Source: Candidatus Brevundimonas phytovorans (lineage in GTDB: Bacteria > Pseudomonadota > Alphaproteobacteria > Caulobacterales > Caulobacteraceae). From it: a stretch of DNA of 64,000 nucleotides. The stretch is from positions 374,501 to 438,500 of the forward strand of contig CP119309.1 in the NCBI GenBank assembly GCA_029203145.1, written 5' to 3'. The position numbers and the translations under genes were made by a program. Below, one piece after another: positions 26,655 through 34,459 of the stretch. Each line of letters starts with the position of its first letter. Within the stretch, counting starts at the first letter, position 1. The notes below the pieces were generated by a model. It saw only the letters and a program-made list of their open reading frames with translations. It was not told where the DNA came from and searched no databases.

Positions 26655-27227
26655 ATGACCACCTATAACGTCGGATACATCATCGGCAGCCTGGCCAAGG
26701 CGTCGATCAACCGCAAGCTGGCCAAGGCCCTGATCAAGGTCGCGCCGGAGAAGCTGAAGTTCCACGAGATCTCGTTCGCGGACCTGCCTCTCTATTCCTA
26801 CGACTACGACGCCGACTATCCGGCCGCAGCCAATGACTTCAAGGCGGCGATCAAGGGCTCGGACGCCATCCTGTTCGTGACGCCGGAATACAACCGCTCC
26901 ATCCCCGGCGGGCTGAAGAACGCCATCGACTGGGCCAGCCGCCCCTATGGAACCAACAGCTTCGCCAACAAGCCGACGGCGGTGATCGGGACCTCGCCGG
27001 GCGCCATCGGCACGGCGGTCGGCCAGCAGGTGCTGCGGCCCATCCTGGGCTTCCTGCAGGCGCCGCAGATGAATGCGCCCGAGGCCTATATCCAGTTCAA
27101 GCCGGGCCTGATCGACGACGACGGCAATGTCAGCGTGCCGGAGACCGAGCAGTTCCTGCGCGACTATATGGAGGCCTTCCACCAGTTCATGGCGCGGGTG
27201 CTGACCGTCTTGCCGCGAGACGCCTGA
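26655..27227 (+). CDS. NAD(P)H-dependent FMN reductase
   Basis: 190 residues with a flavodoxin-like fold. The FMN phosphate-binding loop is GSLAKASINRKLAKAL and the second signature is TPEYNRSIPGGLKNAIDWASRP, typical of the ChrR/YieF/azoreductase group. Such enzymes reduce quinones, chromate or azo compounds with flavin. A second member of the family lies at 54261. GAAGG precedes the ATG. It sits between pncB and the photolyase gene with its own gap of 75 bases, so a separate promoter is possible. Confidence 0.9.
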   Translation: MTTYNVGYIIGSLAKASINRKLAKALIKVAPEKLKFHEISFADLPLYSYDYDADYPAAANDFKAAIKGSDAILFVTPEYNRSIPGGLKNAIDWASRPYGTNSFANKPTAVIGTSPGAIGTAVGQQVLRPILGFLQAPQMNAPEAYIQFKPGLIDDDGNVSVPETEQFLRDYMEAFHQFMARVLTVLPRDA

Positions 27228-27282
27228 TCCAGCAGGGGCGCGGGACCGTATTCGGGGGCTAGACCCCAGTCAGGACCGTCGC

Positions 27283-28728
27283 TTGTCATCCTCTCCGCCC
27301 GTCATCCTCTGGTTCCGCCGCGACCTTCGGCTGGCCGACAATCCGGCCCTGCATCAGGCAATGGCGACCGGGCGGCGCGTGCTGCCCGTCTATGTCTGGG
27401 ACGAGCGGCTGGAGGGGCGGGCCATTGGAGCGGCCTCGCGCTGGTGGCTGGACAAGAGCTTGCGGGCGCTGGATGCGGCGCTGAAGGCGCGCGGCGGGCG
27501 GCTGATCCTGCGGCGCGGCGATGCTGAGGCCGAGTTGCATCGCCTGATCGCCGAGACCGGGGCGGATCAGGTCTTCATGAACCGACTGTTCGAGCCCGAG
27601 GCCTTCGCCCGCGACGCCGACATCGCCCATGGGCTGAAGGTGGAAGGCGTCGAGTGCCGAGGCTTCAACGCCGCTCTGATGTGCCGACCAGGCGGGGTGC
27701 TGAACGGGTCAGGTCAGGCCTACAAGGTGTTTACGCCCTTCCTGAAGGCCCTGCTGAGCGCCGCCGAGGCTCCGGCGGGGCTGGACGCGCCTGAGGCGAT
27801 CACGATTCCGGACGGGGTGACGAGCGAGACGATCGAGAGCTGGGGTCTGCATCCGGTCCGGCCCGACTGGTCCGCCGGCTTTGTCGGGACGCCGGGCGAG
27901 GCGGGGGCGAGGGCGGCGTTGGACGCCTTTGTGGCGGGAGGCCTGAAGACCTACGCCACGGATCGCGACCGGCCGGATCGGGCCGGGACCAGCGGTCTGG
28001 CGGCGCATCTGCACTGGGGCGAGATCGGTCCGTGGCGGGCGATCCAGACGGCGCGGGCGGCGGCGGCCGAGGGTCGGGTTCCGGCGGCGGAGGCGGAGAA
28101 GTTCGTCGCCGAGATCGGCTGGCGCGAGTTCTCGGCCCACCTGCTGCACCACTTCCCCACCTTGCCCGAGCGAGCCTTCCGGCCCGAGTATGACGCCATG
28201 CCGTGGCGCGACGATCCGGCGGGGCTGGCGGCGTGGAAGGCAGGGCGGACGGGCTATCCTCTGGTCGACGCCGGGATGCGCCAGCTGTGGGCGACGGGGA
28301 CCATGCACAACCGGGTGCGGATGGTGGCGGCCTCCTTCCTGATCAAGCACCTGCTGATCGACTGGCGCGAAGGCGAGGCCTGGTTCTGGGACTGTCTGAC
28401 CGACGCCGACCTGGCCAGCAATGTGCAGAACTGGCAGTGGGTGGCAGGGTCGGGGGCGGACGCAGCCCCCTATTTCCGCGTCTTCAACCCGGTGGTTCAG
28501 GGCGAGAAGTTCGATCCGACGGGCCGCTATGTGCGGCATTGGGTTCCCGAGGTGTCGCGCCTGCCGGATCGCTGGATCCACGCGCCGTGGACGGCGCCGC
28601 CTATGGTGCTGAGCGAGGCAGGCGTGCGGCTGGGCGCGACCTATCCCCGGCCCATCGTCGATCATGTCGAGGGCCGCGAGCGGGCGCTGGCGGCGCTGAA
28701 GACGGTCAGCGCCAGTCGTGGCGACTAG
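27283..28728 (+). CDS. phrB: Deoxyribodipyrimidine photolyase (class I CPD type)
   Basis: 481 residues from a TTG start. The N-terminal Rossmann domain begins VILWFRRDLRLADNPAL and binds the antenna cofactor. The C-terminal FAD domain has WREFSAHLLHHFP, GYPLVDAGMRQLWATG, MHNRVRMVAASFL and NVQNWQWVAGSGADAAPYFRVFNP, with the Trp residues needed for electron transfer. It repairs UV-induced cyclobutane pyrimidine dimers using blue light. Its TAG stop shares CTAG with the stop of the convergent methyltransferase gene. Confidence 0.94.
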   Translation: MSSSPPVILWFRRDLRLADNPALHQAMATGRRVLPVYVWDERLEGRAIGAASRWWLDKSLRALDAALKARGGRLILRRGDAEAELHRLIAETGADQVFMNRLFEPEAFARDADIAHGLKVEGVECRGFNAALMCRPGGVLNGSGQAYKVFTPFLKALLSAAEAPAGLDAPEAITIPDGVTSETIESWGLHPVRPDWSAGFVGTPGEAGARAALDAFVAGGLKTYATDRDRPDRAGTSGLAAHLHWGEIGPWRAIQTARAAAAEGRVPAAEAEKFVAEIGWREFSAHLLHHFPTLPERAFRPEYDAMPWRDDPAGLAAWKAGRTGYPLVDAGMRQLWATGTMHNRVRMVAASFLIKHLLIDWREGEAWFWDCLTDADLASNVQNWQWVAGSGADAAPYFRVFNPVVQGEKFDPTGRYVRHWVPEVSRLPDRWIHAPWTAPPMVLSEAGVRLGATYPRPIVDHVEGRERALAALKTVSASRGD

Positions 28729-29381
28729 TCCAGCGACCAGACGCGCGAGCGTTTGACCTCCTGATCCTCCAACTCGCGGGTGGTGGGGACGGTGTATTCC
28801 GCCAGCAGGGTCAGGCCGGACTTGGGGAAGTAGGTGCGGCCCGGATCGCCGACGATGACGCGCGTGCCATTGGCTTGCGCCTGTTTCAGCCAGGTCAGGA
28901 CCGCCTCGGCCATCGGCTTTTCATAGAAGACGTCGCCGGCGCAGATCAGGTCGGCGGGCGGGGGCGGGGCGTCGAGCAGATTGGCGTCGGTGAAGGCGAT
29001 CTCGACGCCGTTGGAGCGGGCGTTGGCGGCCACGGCGGCGGCGCAGAAGGGGTCGATGTCGGCAGCCAGAACGGAGGCGGCGCCCGCCTTCATCGCCGCG
29101 ACGGCGACCAGGCCGGAGCCGGTGGCCAGGTCGATGACGCGCTTGCCCACGATTTCGGTCGGGTGGTCCAGCAGCCAGCGGGCCAGGGCTTGCCCGCCTG
29201 CCCAGGCGAAGGCCCAGAAGGGCGGGGGCAGGCCCATGGCGCCCAGCTCTTCCTCGGTCAGGCGCCACAGGGGCGTGATCTCGTCCGCCAGCCACAGTGA
29301 AATCTCCGGCGCGTGCGGCACGGATTGCAGCCGGGTGTTGGCGGCGATGAAGTCGGGGGCGTTGGCGGGGGTCAGGCGCAT
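28725..29381 (-). CDS. Class I SAM-dependent methyltransferase (ETFB-lysine / PrmA-like)
   Basis: 218 residues. The SAM site is VIDLATGSGLVAVAAMKAGA followed by VLAADIDPF; motif IV is DLICAGDVFYEKPM. This pattern matches the seven-strand methyltransferases related to METTL20/ETFBKMT, which modify lysines of the electron-transfer flavoprotein beta subunit, and to PrmA. The N-terminal WLADEITPLWRLTEEEL is also typical. The substrate is inferred from family only. The 3' end overlaps the photolyase stop by 4 bases. Confidence 0.78.
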   Translation of the reverse strand: MRLTPANAPDFIAANTRLQSVPHAPEISLWLADEITPLWRLTEEELGAMGLPPPFWAFAWAGGQALARWLLDHPTEIVGKRVIDLATGSGLVAVAAMKAGAASVLAADIDPFCAAAVAANARSNGVEIAFTDANLLDAPPPPADLICAGDVFYEKPMAEAVLTWLKQAQANGTRVIVGDPGRTYFPKSGLTLLAEYTVPTTRELEDQEVKRSRVWSLD

Positions 29382-29429
29382 GGGCGGTGTCTAGGGCAGA
29401 AGAGCGTTCGGCGCGAGGCGAGATTCAAG

Positions 29430-29445
29430 GTCAGGCGCGCCTGAC
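29430..29445. promoter_or_regulatory. 16-bp perfect palindrome upstream of the membrane protein / Xre operon
   Basis: GTCAGGCGCGCCTGAC is its own reverse complement. It lies 12 bases upstream of the -35 box of the following operon and is followed by a further GTCAGG half at 29451. It could be a second operator or an activator site. No protein is known for it. Confidence 0.45.
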
Positions 29446-29456
29446 GAAAAGTCAGG

Positions 29457-29494
29457 TTGACATGACATGAGCGCGATGTAAGGTAGTCCTTACA
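29457..29494 (+). promoter_or_regulatory. Promoter with overlapping 18-bp operator for the membrane protein / Xre pair
   Basis: TTGACA at 29457-29462, a 16-base spacer and TAAGGT at 29479-29484 form a good promoter. The operator TGTAAGGTAGTCCTTACA (29477-29494) has 7-bp arms around TAGT and covers the -10 box, so a bound dimer would block transcription. The small Xre repressor encoded two genes on is the obvious ligand. A single CCTTACA half-site occurs at 30139-30145 before the hydrolase gene. AGGAG at 29502-29506 serves the first gene. Confidence 0.7.
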
Positions 29495-29515
29495 TTCAGT
29501 CAGGAGCGCCTTCCA

Positions 29516-29923
29516 ATGTTGACGATGGGCAAGCAGAGCAACACCCCCGCCGGCCGACGCTATGTGGTCCGCACCATGGCCTTCATGGGCGGCTATGTCG
29601 CTGTCATGCTGGCGACCATCGGCGGGGCCTTTGACGCCATCCAGGGCAAGCCCGCCGCCTGGGTCCTGGCCCTGGCGGTTTCGGCGCCGATCGCCGGGCA
29701 GATCTGGGCGACCCTGAGCTTCATGCGCGACTCAGACGAATATGTGCGGGCGGTGACGGCCAAGCAGTTCATCGTCTCGGCGGGCGTGGCCATGACGCTG
29801 TTCAGCGCCTGGGGCTTTGGCGAGAGCTTTGCCGGGGCGCCGCACGCCGAGGGCTGGCTGATCTATCCGCTGTTCTGGGCCATCTTCGGCTGCGTCGCGC
29901 CCATGCTGCGGTCGTCGAACTGA
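29516..29923 (+). CDS. Small polytopic membrane protein of unknown function
   Basis: 135 residues with four predicted membrane segments (about 23-43, 48-68, 84-104 and 113-131) and short loops; a second ATG at 29522 is possible. No recognised domain. The ATG of the next gene, an Xre regulator, shares an A with its TGA stop. Pairing of such a membrane protein with a YgzD-like Xre repressor recurs in bacteria, and the operator over the promoter indicates that the pair is self-regulated. Function unknown. Confidence 0.7.
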   Translation: MLTMGKQSNTPAGRRYVVRTMAFMGGYVAVMLATIGGAFDAIQGKPAAWVLALAVSAPIAGQIWATLSFMRDSDEYVRAVTAKQFIVSAGVAMTLFSAWGFGESFAGAPHAEGWLIYPLFWAIFGCVAPMLRSSN

Positions 29924-30120
29924 TGAAGAACAGGCTGAAACTGCTGCGCGTCGAGCGCAACTGGACCCAGGAACAGCTGGGTCAGGCGCTGGGGGTCTCG
30001 CGTCAGGCCGTCAACGCCCTGGAGACCGAGAAGCACGACCCCTCGCTGGACCTCGCCTACCGCATCGCCGCCCTGTTCGCGCGGCCGGTGGAAGAGGTGT
30101 TCGAGAACCCGCACGCCTGA
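29923..30120 (+). CDS. Small Xre-family transcriptional regulator
   Basis: 65 residues, almost entirely one helix-turn-helix: MKNRLKLLRVERNWTQEQLG, then ALGVSRQAVNALETEKHDPSL and YRIAALFARPVEEVF. This is the compact YgzD/YvaO type with a recognition helix at SRQAVNALE. It lies in an operon with the membrane protein upstream (1-base overlap) and probably binds the TGTAAGG...CCTTACA operator in front of it. Confidence 0.9.
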   Translation: MKNRLKLLRVERNWTQEQLGQALGVSRQAVNALETEKHDPSLDLAYRIAALFARPVEEVFENPHA

Positions 30121-30155
30121 CGCTTTTGTCAGCTTAACCTTACAAGGATATCGCC

Positions 30156-31082
30156 ATGCTGCATCACCGTCTGAACGGGCGTTCGACCCTGCGCGCCCTC
30201 CTGCTGGCCTCGGTCGTCGCCCTGGCCGCCGGCAACGTCTTCTCGACCGCTCATGCCGAACCGGCGCGCGCCGAAGCGCCCGCCTTCGTTTCGGACCGGC
30301 TGTCGGTCGAGGTGATCGGCCAGGGGCCGGACGTCATCCTGATCCCCGGCTTCGCCTCCTCGCGCGAGGTGTGGCGACCGTTGGCGCAGCGGCTGGCGGC
30401 GACGCACCGGGTGCATCTGGTTCAACTGGCGGGGTTTGCCGGCGAGCCGTGGAGCCATGGCGACGGCGCCTTTGTTCAGCCGGCGGTGGATGAGCTGGCC
30501 CGTTACGCCAAGACGCTGAACAAGCCGGCGGTCATCGGTCATTCCATGGGCGGACTGGCTGGACTGATGCTGGCGCAGCAGCACCCGGAGGCGGTCGGGC
30601 GAGTGATGAGCGTCGACAGCCTGCCCTTCTTCAGCGCCATGTTCGGGCCGACGGCGACGGTCGAGGGGGCCAGGCCCTTCGCCGATCAGGCGGCGGCGGC
30701 GATCCTCGGCGCCGACGCGGCGGACTTCCGCCAGCAGCAGGAACAGACGGCGGTCGGCCTGATGAAGACGGAAGGCGCGCGTCCGGCCATGGTCGACTGG
30801 TCGATGGCCTCTGACCGTCACGCCATGGCCTCGGCCATGCGCGAGGTGATGACGACGGACGCGCGGCCCGGTCTGGCGGCGATGACGACGCCGGTCTGGG
30901 CGGTCTATGCGGCGGACGCGAACGGCGGGGCGCCGGCGGCGCTGGCCGACGCGGTCTGGGAACGTGAGTATGCGGCCCTGCCGGGGGTGAAGCTGGTGCG
31001 CGTGGACGACAGCCGCCACTTCATCATGACGGATCAGCCGGAGCGGCTGGACGGGCTGGTGGATGCGTTTCTGGCGGATTGA
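30156..31082 (+). CDS. Exported alpha/beta hydrolase
   Basis: 308 residues with a signal peptide (about 1-35, ending AHA). The fold shows the oxyanion region LIPGFASSREVW, the nucleophile elbow GHSMGG with Ser130, and a C-terminal His in DDSRHFIMTDQPE. The catalytic acid is probably the Asp in VYAADANGG. An AAGGA ribosome-binding site precedes the ATG, and the CCTTACA half-operator at 30139 overlaps this region, so the Xre protein may also act here. The substrate is unknown. Confidence 0.85.
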   Translation: MLHHRLNGRSTLRALLLASVVALAAGNVFSTAHAEPARAEAPAFVSDRLSVEVIGQGPDVILIPGFASSREVWRPLAQRLAATHRVHLVQLAGFAGEPWSHGDGAFVQPAVDELARYAKTLNKPAVIGHSMGGLAGLMLAQQHPEAVGRVMSVDSLPFFSAMFGPTATVEGARPFADQAAAAILGADAADFRQQQEQTAVGLMKTEGARPAMVDWSMASDRHAMASAMREVMTTDARPGLAAMTTPVWAVYAADANGGAPAALADAVWEREYAALPGVKLVRVDDSRHFIMTDQPERLDGLVDAFLAD

Positions 31083-31092
31083 GGTTTGAGCG

Positions 31093-31244
31093 ATCCTCCC
31101 CTGCGGAGCGGGGGAGGGGGACCGCCGCAGGCGGTGGAGGGGGCGAGCGATGGGCGCCGCCCTCCTGTTCTCTGACCGCCAGCCTGTTTTCCGCCCCCTC
31201 CACCGCCTGCGGCGGTCCCCCTCCCCCGTGAACGGGGGAGGATC
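31093..31244. repeat. Nested inverted repeat between convergent genes
   Basis: Left arm about 31093-31146 (GATCCTCCCCTGCGGAGCGG, then GGGGACCGCCGCAGGCGGTGG) and right arm about 31191-31243 carrying the reverse complement, with a 44-base spacer. Each arm is itself a pair of hairpins. It lies between the 3' ends of the hydrolase and the DUF3298 lipoprotein gene, so it could end transcription from both sides. Confidence 0.8.
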
Positions 31245-31262
31245 AGGGACGTGTGCCAACTC

Positions 31263-32093
31263 TTACTTCGGGCGCAGGTCGTTGGTGACGTCGCCGGTCT
31301 TCAGCGGTTGGCCGCCGAACTCGGCGGCGTAGGCAGGGGCCAGCAGGGTCTGGAAGGCCGAGGCGGGCAGGGTCAGGTAGTAGGCGCCTTCGACGTAGGG
31401 ACCGACGGCATAGGCGTCGAGCAGGAAGGTCAGGCCGCCGGCCTTGCCCGCCGCATCGCCGGGGGCGAGGACGATGGCGAGGTCCTTCAGCTTCGGGCAG
31501 GACCAGGTGTCGCCGCCGACCTTGACCGGGGTGGCGCCGGGGCGGGCCTTCTTGGCGGTGTTGACGGCGGCGCACAGGGCGCGTTCCAGCGACGATAGGT
31601 CGGCGCCCTTGGCGAAGAGGTCGTCGGGGGTTATGCGGCGCTTCTCGGTCTTGTCCCACAGCAGGGCCGTGGCCACCGTGTTCGGGTGGGCGCCGCCCGA
31701 GTAGTCGAAATCGGTGCGCATGGCGCTGAACAGGCGGCCGGTCTGGACCGGATCGCCATAGACGATGGTCTTCTCATAGGGGCCCATGGCGCTTTCGCCG
31801 CCGGCCTCGGTGCGGTCGGCCTGGGCGCCCTCGGCGTACTTGGCCAGGTCGGCGACTTCCTGACGATAGAGGGCGGCGTAGAGTTCGGGCTGGGTCTTGA
31901 TGGCCTCGGGCAGGGTCAGGCTGGTCTTGGCGTAGGGGGTGGCGCTCTCGTATTTCAGCGGGCCTTCCGCCGAGGCGGCTGCGGCGGGCTTCGGTGCCTC
32001 CGCCGTCTTCTTCTCGGCGCGCTGGCACGCGGCGAGCGAGGCCGCGACGGCGACGGTGACGAGAAGAATGCGAGCGGAACGCGAGGGGATCAT
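31263..32093 (-). CDS. DUF3298/DUF4163-type lipoprotein
   Basis: 276 residues from the ATG at 32093, chosen for AAGGAG 6-7 bases upstream. A lipoprotein signal ends in SLAAC (Cys23). The following Ala/Pro-rich linker leads to a DUF4163-like region and the DUF3298 hallmark DYSGGAHPNT, shared with the RsiV family, where it forms a lysozyme-binding fold. The segment TPDDLFAKGADLSSLERAL is also typical. RsiV itself is an anti-sigma factor, but here there is no cytoplasmic domain or sigma gene, so the protein is more likely an envelope binding protein or inhibitor. Confidence 0.78.
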   Translation of the reverse strand: MIPSRSARILLVTVAVAASLAACQRAEKKTAEAPKPAAAASAEGPLKYESATPYAKTSLTLPEAIKTQPELYAALYRQEVADLAKYAEGAQADRTEAGGESAMGPYEKTIVYGDPVQTGRLFSAMRTDFDYSGGAHPNTVATALLWDKTEKRRITPDDLFAKGADLSSLERALCAAVNTAKKARPGATPVKVGGDTWSCPKLKDLAIVLAPGDAAGKAGGLTFLLDAYAVGPYVEGAYYLTLPASAFQTLLAPAYAAEFGGQPLKTGDVTNDLRPK

Positions 32094-32113
32094 GCCGGAC
32101 TCCTTAGGCGAGA

Positions 32114-33133
32114 TCATAAAGCTAGGCCGTTGAACGCGATGGCGGCCAGAAGGATCAATCCCGCCTCACGATTTGATTTGAACAGGCGCAGGCAGAGGAC
32201 GCCGTCCTCGGGTTTCAGCGCCTTGACCTGCCAGGCCAGGTGCAGGGCGTAGGCGGCCAGACCGAGGTAGAAGACGAGGCCGAGACCGGCGACGAAACCG
32301 GCGGCGCCCGCCAGCAGGACGGCCAGGGCGTAGAAGACGGCGACGCCGGGTTTGACCTGCGCGCCCAGGCGACGGGCCGAGGACTTGATCCCGGCCATGG
32401 CGTCGTCCTCGATGTCCTGAAGCGCGTAGATGGTGTCGTAGCCGAGGGTCCAGAAGACGCCGCCTGCGTACAGAAGCAGGGCCGACAGGGCGAGGTTGCC
32501 CATCTGGTTCAGGCCCTCGGCCATCCAGTAGGCGTCGCCGCTGGCGCGGACCTCCAGGACATAGAGCCAGCCGAGCGAGAACAGGCCGCCGGTGGCCGCC
32601 GCAAAGCCCAGCAGGGCGCCCCAGTTGAAGGTCAGGCCCAGCCAGGCCTGCGGCCACCAGGTGATGCGCTTCATGAAGGGATAGGCGGCGACCAGCCCCA
32701 GGGACAGGGCGCCCAGCAGCACCGACATCAGGTTCATGGTCAGCAGGATGCACAGGCTGATCAGGCTGAGACCGGCGACGAAGGCCCAGGCCTGCTTGAC
32801 ACTGATCTGGCCCGCCGGAATGGGGCGCAGGGCGGTGCGGGCCACCTGGGCGTCGAAGTCGCGGTCGACGATGTCGTTCACGGCGCAGCCGGCGCCGCGC
32901 ATCAGGCAGGCCCCGATGGCGAAGCCGGCGATCAGCCACAGCTCATAGCCGCCGAAGGGGCGACCGTACTGGTTCAGGGCCAGCATGATGCCCTGCCAGC
33001 CGGGCAGCAGCAGCAGCCAGGTGCCGATGGGCCGGTCGAAGCGGCCCAGCTTCAGCCACGGCTTCAGCCCCTCGGGGGCGTAGCGGTCCACCCAGTTCTG
33101 GCGGGCGGCGTCGGGAAGCGGGGCTGTGCTCAT
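32114..33133 (-). CDS. ubiA: 4-hydroxybenzoate polyprenyltransferase
   Basis: 339 residues with about 8 membrane segments. The two aspartate-rich motifs of UbiA prenyltransferases are clear: NDIVDRDFD (residues 86-94) and a second DIEDD motif in IYALQDIEDD. It joins a polyprenyl chain to 4-hydroxybenzoate, the second committed step of ubiquinone synthesis, in the inner membrane. The N-terminal extension (MSTAPLPDAARQNWVDRYAP) is usual in alphaproteobacteria. It runs upstream of the lipoprotein gene with 20 bases between them. Confidence 0.93.
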   Translation of the reverse strand: MSTAPLPDAARQNWVDRYAPEGLKPWLKLGRFDRPIGTWLLLLPGWQGIMLALNQYGRPFGGYELWLIAGFAIGACLMRGAGCAVNDIVDRDFDAQVARTALRPIPAGQISVKQAWAFVAGLSLISLCILLTMNLMSVLLGALSLGLVAAYPFMKRITWWPQAWLGLTFNWGALLGFAAATGGLFSLGWLYVLEVRASGDAYWMAEGLNQMGNLALSALLLYAGGVFWTLGYDTIYALQDIEDDAMAGIKSSARRLGAQVKPGVAVFYALAVLLAGAAGFVAGLGLVFYLGLAAYALHLAWQVKALKPEDGVLCLRLFKSNREAGLILLAAIAFNGLAL

Positions 33134-33259
33134 GCAGGGGTCTTAGACCCTGAGGCGGGCGCGGGTGAAGGGGCTGCGTCCAACCGGCGTCATGCGAAGG
33201 CCATTGCGCGACACGGCCATGCTGCGCTTAGTGGCGTTTCAAACTGGAGGGAGCCGCCG

Positions 33260-33475
33260 ATGACCGAAGCGCCGATCACGGGCCCTGCGTCCTATTTCCC
33301 CTCCATCGAGAAGAAGTACGGACGGCCCATCAGTGAGTGGAAGGCCGAGGTCCGCGCCCGCTATCCGGCCAAGCACATGGAACTGGTGACCCTGCTCAAG
33401 AACGAGCACGACATGGGCCACGGCCACGCCAACGCCATCGTCGCGCATACGCTGGCGGAAGACGGGCTGAAGTAG
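33260..33475 (+). CDS. DUF4287 domain-containing protein
   Basis: 71 residues. The start is set by GGAGG at 33246-33250. The sequence FPSIEKKYGRPISEWKAEV followed by KHMELVTLLKNEHDMGHGHANAIV matches DUF4287, small cytoplasmic helical proteins of unknown role, often found beside or fused to DUF5655 transport-related domains. It is alone here, diverging from ubiA and meeting the LytTR gene end to end (2-base gap). Confidence 0.8.
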   Translation: MTEAPITGPASYFPSIEKKYGRPISEWKAEVRARYPAKHMELVTLLKNEHDMGHGHANAIVAHTLAEDGLK

Positions 33476-33477
33476 GT

Positions 33478-34443
33478 CTAGGCGACCGGGCCGGGGCGCT
33501 CGGCCTTCAGCCGGTCCAGCGCCGGGGCGTAGCGGCGCGACAGGGGGGCTTCCAGCGATCCCAGCTCGACGGTCCAGTCGCCCGAGCCTTCGGGGCGCAG
33601 GCCGCTCATCCGCGCGGCGTTGACCAGCCAGGAGCGGTGGGTGCGCACGAAGCCGCAGCGTTCCAGCTCGACCTCGACGGCGGCCAGGGTGGCGCGCATC
33701 AGCGGACGGCGGCCGTCGGCCAGGATGAACTCGACATAGTTGCCCGCCGAGGTCACGGCCAGGATGTCGTCCAGCGGCGCGCGGATCAGGCGGGCGCCGT
33801 CGCGGATGTCGAAGCTGACCGGGCGCATCGGGGATTCGCGCGCCTCGCGCAGGCTGCGCACCGCCCAGAAGACGCCCACGAACAGGGTGTAGCTGAGCAG
33901 GTCCTTGCGGAATTCATAGACGAAGCGCTGGATCGGCGGGCCGTAGTCGTAGGCCTCGCCCAGGGCCGCATAGACCCCGTGGCGCATGGCCACCATCAGT
34001 CCGACGTGGAGCAGGCTGTAGAGCAGGGCGGCCGTCAGATGCAGGGCGAGGAAGGCGCCGCGTCCGCGCCAGCCGTCGTCCAGCAGGGCGGTCGGCGCCG
34101 CCGAAGCGGCCAGCCAGGGCAGCCAGATCAGCAGGGCCAGCGACAGGGCGCTGGTCCCCTCCCACACCCAGGGCGCCCAGAGGCGAAGGGAGGGGGAATC
34201 GGTCAGCACGGTCAGCGAATTGACCACCATGAAGGCGGCGGTGATGCCCAGGATGAGGGTCCAGCCGAGGATCAGGTCGCGCCGGTCCGCCCCCGCCATC
34301 CGCGCCCGCCATCCGCTCATCCCCGAGGGCGCGCCGTTCGTCCCTGACATCGGCAGGTCGGCCCCGCGACGGCGCCGGACGCCCCGCGCCGATTGCGCCT
34401 CTTTGGGCCGAAATGAGAGCCCTGACCTCGCATTCTCATTCAT
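33478..34443 (-). CDS. Membrane-anchored LytTR-family transcriptional regulator
   Basis: Up to 321 residues; an internal ATG at 34350 (290 residues) is also possible and would leave room for a promoter between this gene and the divergent acyltransferase. Four membrane segments (about 54-76, 88-110, 120-142, 165-183) precede a LytTR DNA-binding domain at about 210-305: DDILAVTSAGNYVEF, MRATLAAVEVELE and FVRTHRSWLVNAARM. It has no receiver domain, so it probably senses through its membrane part. The acyltransferase gene begins 16 bases from its longest start and is a likely target. Confidence 0.85.
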   Translation of the reverse strand: MNENARSGLSFRPKEAQSARGVRRRRGADLPMSGTNGAPSGMSGWRARMAGADRRDLILGWTLILGITAAFMVVNSLTVLTDSPSLRLWAPWVWEGTSALSLALLIWLPWLAASAAPTALLDDGWRGRGAFLALHLTAALLYSLLHVGLMVAMRHGVYAALGEAYDYGPPIQRFVYEFRKDLLSYTLFVGVFWAVRSLREARESPMRPVSFDIRDGARLIRAPLDDILAVTSAGNYVEFILADGRRPLMRATLAAVEVELERCGFVRTHRSWLVNAARMSGLRPEGSGDWTVELGSLEAPLSRRYAPALDRLKAERPGPVA

Positions 34444-34459
34444 CAGAAGGTCGCCCCCA

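Noticed and set aside
31263..32093. RsiV anti-sigma factor
   Set aside because: The protein has a lipobox and no cytoplasmic domain, and no sigma-factor gene is adjacent; only the DUF3298 part is shared.
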